Part shown: positions 14,103 to 15,943 of the stretch, piece by piece
Layout of the letters: every line of letters begins with the position of its first letter
Numbering within the stretch: position 1 is the stretch's first letter
NCBI GenBank assembly: GCA_045612105.1
Contig: JAZKYL010000096.1
Coordinates: 1 to 15,943, forward strand
Direction: 5' to 3'
Source: SVTX01 sp045612105
GTDB taxonomy: Bacteria > Bacillota > Clostridia > Oscillospirales > CAG-272
DNA length: 15,943 bases
Program-made: the position numbers and the translations under genes
The notes under the pieces: model-generated
What the model was told of the DNA's origin: nothing
Database searches by the model: none
What the model saw: the letters and a program-made list of their open reading frames with translations, nothing else

Positions 14103-15710
14103 TTAGCTTTCGAGTCCTGATTTCACGTAATGAAAATCATTGGTCAGCACGCAATCGACACCCATATCAAGCACCCTTCTTGCGTCATCGGGCGTGTCTG
14201 CCTGGCAGAAATTGACCTTGATACCGTTAGTATGGCACTTATCTATCATTGTCTTATCGTAGGGATACCAACAAACCAGCTGAACCTTATCAAAACCGTG
14301 CTTGATGGCGAGATCGATCATTTCTTCGTTGCTTCGCTCGGCTCCGTGGCAATATCCCGAATAAGGGAGTATATTTCTCATTTCAAGTAGGGCTTCGGTA
14401 TTTACAGACATAAAATAAACGTGTCTTTCGCAATCATATTTGCGGATAAGAGCTGCGATTTTTTCAAAATAAAGCGTCTTTTGCCTTTCATCCCAAATCT
14501 TGACGTGGATATTCATAATTACTCTGCCGGCAAACTTTTGCAGTATCTCCTCAAAGGTAGGAATGCGGAGATTTTTATATTTTTCGCCGAATTTTATGCC
14601 AAAATCAAGCTTTTTCAGATCCTCAAGAGTATGATTTCGGATATTTCCGTGACCGTCCGACACTCTCTCAAGGTTGGGATCGTGGGCGGTGACGATCTCG
14701 CCGTCAGCCGTTGCCCAGAGGTCAAATTCGATCTCCTCGGCACCCATAGCAACCGCCGCGCCAAAAGCGGGCATTGTGTTTTCGGGGGCGACGGTATTAA
14801 AGCCTCTGTGGGCGCAGAAACGGGGGTAAGGCATATATTTATCGAAAGGAACTACGCTTGCTCCGCCGTTGCGGTAGAGCCAAGGGCGGCGACCCTCCTC
14901 GATATATTCGTAATGAGACTTTTGCGCGCCCTTATATCCTGCCGCCTTATAGTATTTAGCGTGGGGATCGATCTCGGCAGACGCTACGCCTATCTCGCTC
15001 TTCATATCCACAATCACGTCGCCGTTGGGGGCGATGATCGAGCTACAGCCACAGATCTTTGAGTCAAGACCCAGAGAGACCGATGAGCGAATAAGGTATG
15101 CGTTGGTATTGTAACAGAGGAAACGGTTGATTATTGACAGTGCCTCGTGGGTGTCGGTCCTCTGGTGTGAGCAACCGATGATAACGTCGATATTCTGTCT
15201 CGCTAAAGGCGCGAAATTCTCATAGAAATAGAAATCGTAGCAGGTCATAAAGCCGAAGCGGATGCCCTCAATCTCGATGACGTCGGGCTCTCTGAATTCG
15301 TAGCTATAACTGCAATCAAGCTCGTTGCCGCCCTCTTTTTCGGTCTTTACCTCACTGGGCGCGGGATGCGCCTTATAATACTTACCTACCACGTTACCCT
15401 CTCGATCGATAGCATAGGTGGTGTTGCGGTAGCCCGTGGGGGTATCGTCGGCGGCATTTACGAAAACTATTGCGTGGCAACGTATAGCCGCCTCTTTTGC
15501 CTTGATCTTTATCAATTCGTTATATCTCTTCACCGCCGCGTGAAACTCTGCCTTTCCGCGACAATCGGCGGGCACGTCACTGTACTCGGGCAGAACGATA
15601 AGATCGGCATCGTCACCGATAGAGTCAAGGTGGGCAAGCATTTCATCGAAGCACTTTTGCAGGTCTGCTTCGTCGAAGGAATAATAAGGCTGGATTATAT
15701 ATACTTTCAT
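14103..15710 (-). CDS. Nitrilase-superfamily (carbon-nitrogen hydrolase) and glycerophosphodiester phosphodiesterase fusion protein
   Basis: A 535-residue cytoplasmic protein with two catalytic domains. The N-terminal carbon-nitrogen hydrolase (1 to about 275) shows the full triad: E42 in LPEYSD, K113 in KYYKAHP and C157 in MTCYDF. The C-terminal GDPD (about 296-535) shows AHRGFNTVAPENTMPAF with H301 and R302, E310, metal ligands E328 and D330 in EIEFD, and catalytic H343 in TAHDP. It ends with the family-like MGVDCVLTND. GDPDs release glycerol phosphate from deacylated phospholipids or teichoic-type glycerophosphodiesters; the nitrilase half should cut an amide or nitrile. The usual NIEIK metal-ligand motif reads NIHVK (H402). 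The start at 15710 has GGAGGT five to six bases upstream. Monocistronic, converging on the glycoside hydrolase. Joint substrate unknown; an amide-bearing glycerophosphodiester is one guess. Confidence 0.9.
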   Translation of the reverse strand: MKVYIIQPYYSFDEADLQKCFDEMLAHLDSIGDDADLIVLPEYSDVPADCRGKAEFHAAVKRYNELIKIKAKEAAIRCHAIVFVNAADDTPTGYRNTTYAIDREGNVVGKYYKAHPAPSEVKTEKEGGNELDCSYSYEFREPDVIEIEGIRFGFMTCYDFYFYENFAPLARQNIDVIIGCSHQRTDTHEALSIINRFLCYNTNAYLIRSSVSLGLDSKICGCSSIIAPNGDVIVDMKSEIGVASAEIDPHAKYYKAAGYKGAQKSHYEYIEEGRRPWLYRNGGASVVPFDKYMPYPRFCAHRGFNTVAPENTMPAFGAAVAMGAEEIEFDLWATADGEIVTAHDPNLERVSDGHGNIRNHTLEDLKKLDFGIKFGEKYKNLRIPTFEEILQKFAGRVIMNIHVKIWDERQKTLYFEKIAALIRKYDCERHVYFMSVNTEALLEMRNILPYSGYCHGAERSNEEMIDLAIKHGFDKVQLVCWYPYDKTMIDKCHTNGIKVNFCQADTPDDARRVLDMGVDCVLTNDFHYVKSGLES

Positions 15711-15744
15711 TTTTGACCTCCAACTAACAAATATTTATAAAATC

Positions 15745-15773
15745 ATTATAAACCTAATGCTCAAAAAAGTCAA
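15745..15773 (-). promoter_or_regulatory. Promoter of the nitrilase-GDPD gene
   Basis: On the minus strand: -35 TTGACT (15768-15773), a 17-bp spacer and a perfect -10 TATAAT (15745-15750). Transcription would begin near 15738, giving a leader of about 28 nt that contains the GGAGGT ribosome binding site. Confidence 0.85.
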
Positions 15774-15799
15774 CGATATGTCCGAAAAAAACTATTTAC

Positions 15800-15943
15800 T
15801 TTAAAAGAGTTTGCAATACACCCGAAATACGATAGCAGTGAGGCTTTGATAAAAATCCTCACGATTTCATAAGATGAAATGGCTACACTTTCAACCATTT
15901 TTTTGGGAAGTTTTTGAAGAGCTCGAGAAACTTTTTTCAAAAA
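15800..15943 (+). repeat. Dispersed repeat copy 3
   Basis: Matches the inverse of 5988-6112 over about 120 bp and shares GATGAAATGGCTACA (15873-15887) with copy 1. It contains a clean hairpin with arms GTGAGG (15838-15843) and CCTCAC (15857-15862), extended by inner A/T pairs. The repeat begins about 30 bp upstream of the nitrilase-GDPD promoter and continues past the window edge. No gene is visible in this stretch. Confidence 0.75.

Noticed and set aside
14089..14110. Hairpin GCTAAAT/ATTTAGC as terminator of the nitrilase-GDPD gene
   Set aside because: It overlaps the stop codon and is not followed by a T tract on the minus strand.

Overview
The window looks like chromosomal DNA of a low- to mid-GC Clostridia-type bacterium (Bacillota), probably an uncultured gut lineage. 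This is inferred from four things: strong AGGAGG-type ribosome binding sites, near-consensus TTGACA/TATAAT promoters, an RpiR-type sugar-phosphate regulator, and a PduB-like microcompartment shell gene beside an AraM/EgsA-type dehydrogenase. The standard code fits all genes. No rRNA, tRNA, CRISPR array, transposase or phage gene was seen.

Layout. (1) Positions 1-172 hold a hairpin-rich dispersed repeat. (2) murD (minus, 173-1597) is divergent from a plus-strand unit at 1811-5865. That unit encodes a GyrB/ParE-like topoisomerase subunit, a PduB-type tandem-BMC shell protein, and an sn-glycerol-1-phosphate dehydrogenase whose gene lies directly against the shell gene; a rho-independent terminator at 5889-5914 closes it. 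(3) Positions 5866-6314 are non-coding and hold a MITE-like segment bounded by inverted GGGGACGCG repeats plus a second copy of the dispersed repeat. (4) A minus-strand operon (11533 to 6315) encodes an RpiR regulator, an organophosphate-antiporter-like MFS transporter, and a 1033-residue lipoprotein made of 33 six-residue VETTES repeats, two LamG-like domains and a calcineurin-type phosphoesterase. (5) Divergent from it is a cytoplasmic glycoside hydrolase (11761-13773) of the GHL6/GH151-like type with a strong terminator. (6) Positions 13842-14097 are an unusual array in which 9-bp units abut distinct mini-hairpins; the units point one way in the left half and the other way in the right half. 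(7) A minus-strand gene (14103-15710) encodes a nitrilase-superfamily domain fused to a glycerophosphodiester phosphodiesterase. (8) A third copy of the dispersed repeat runs to the window end.

How the genes may work together. Several products handle glycerol-phosphate or organophosphate chemistry: the G1P dehydrogenase, the OPA-like transporter, the surface phosphoesterase, the GDPD domain, and a regulator of a class that usually senses sugar phosphates. A scavenging route for phosphodiesters or sugar phosphates is plausible but inferred; the genes sit in at least four transcription units. The two most unusual gene-level features are the lone BMC shell protein joined to a G1P dehydrogenase, and the amidase-GDPD fusion. 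The most unusual non-coding feature is the 13842-14097 hairpin array.
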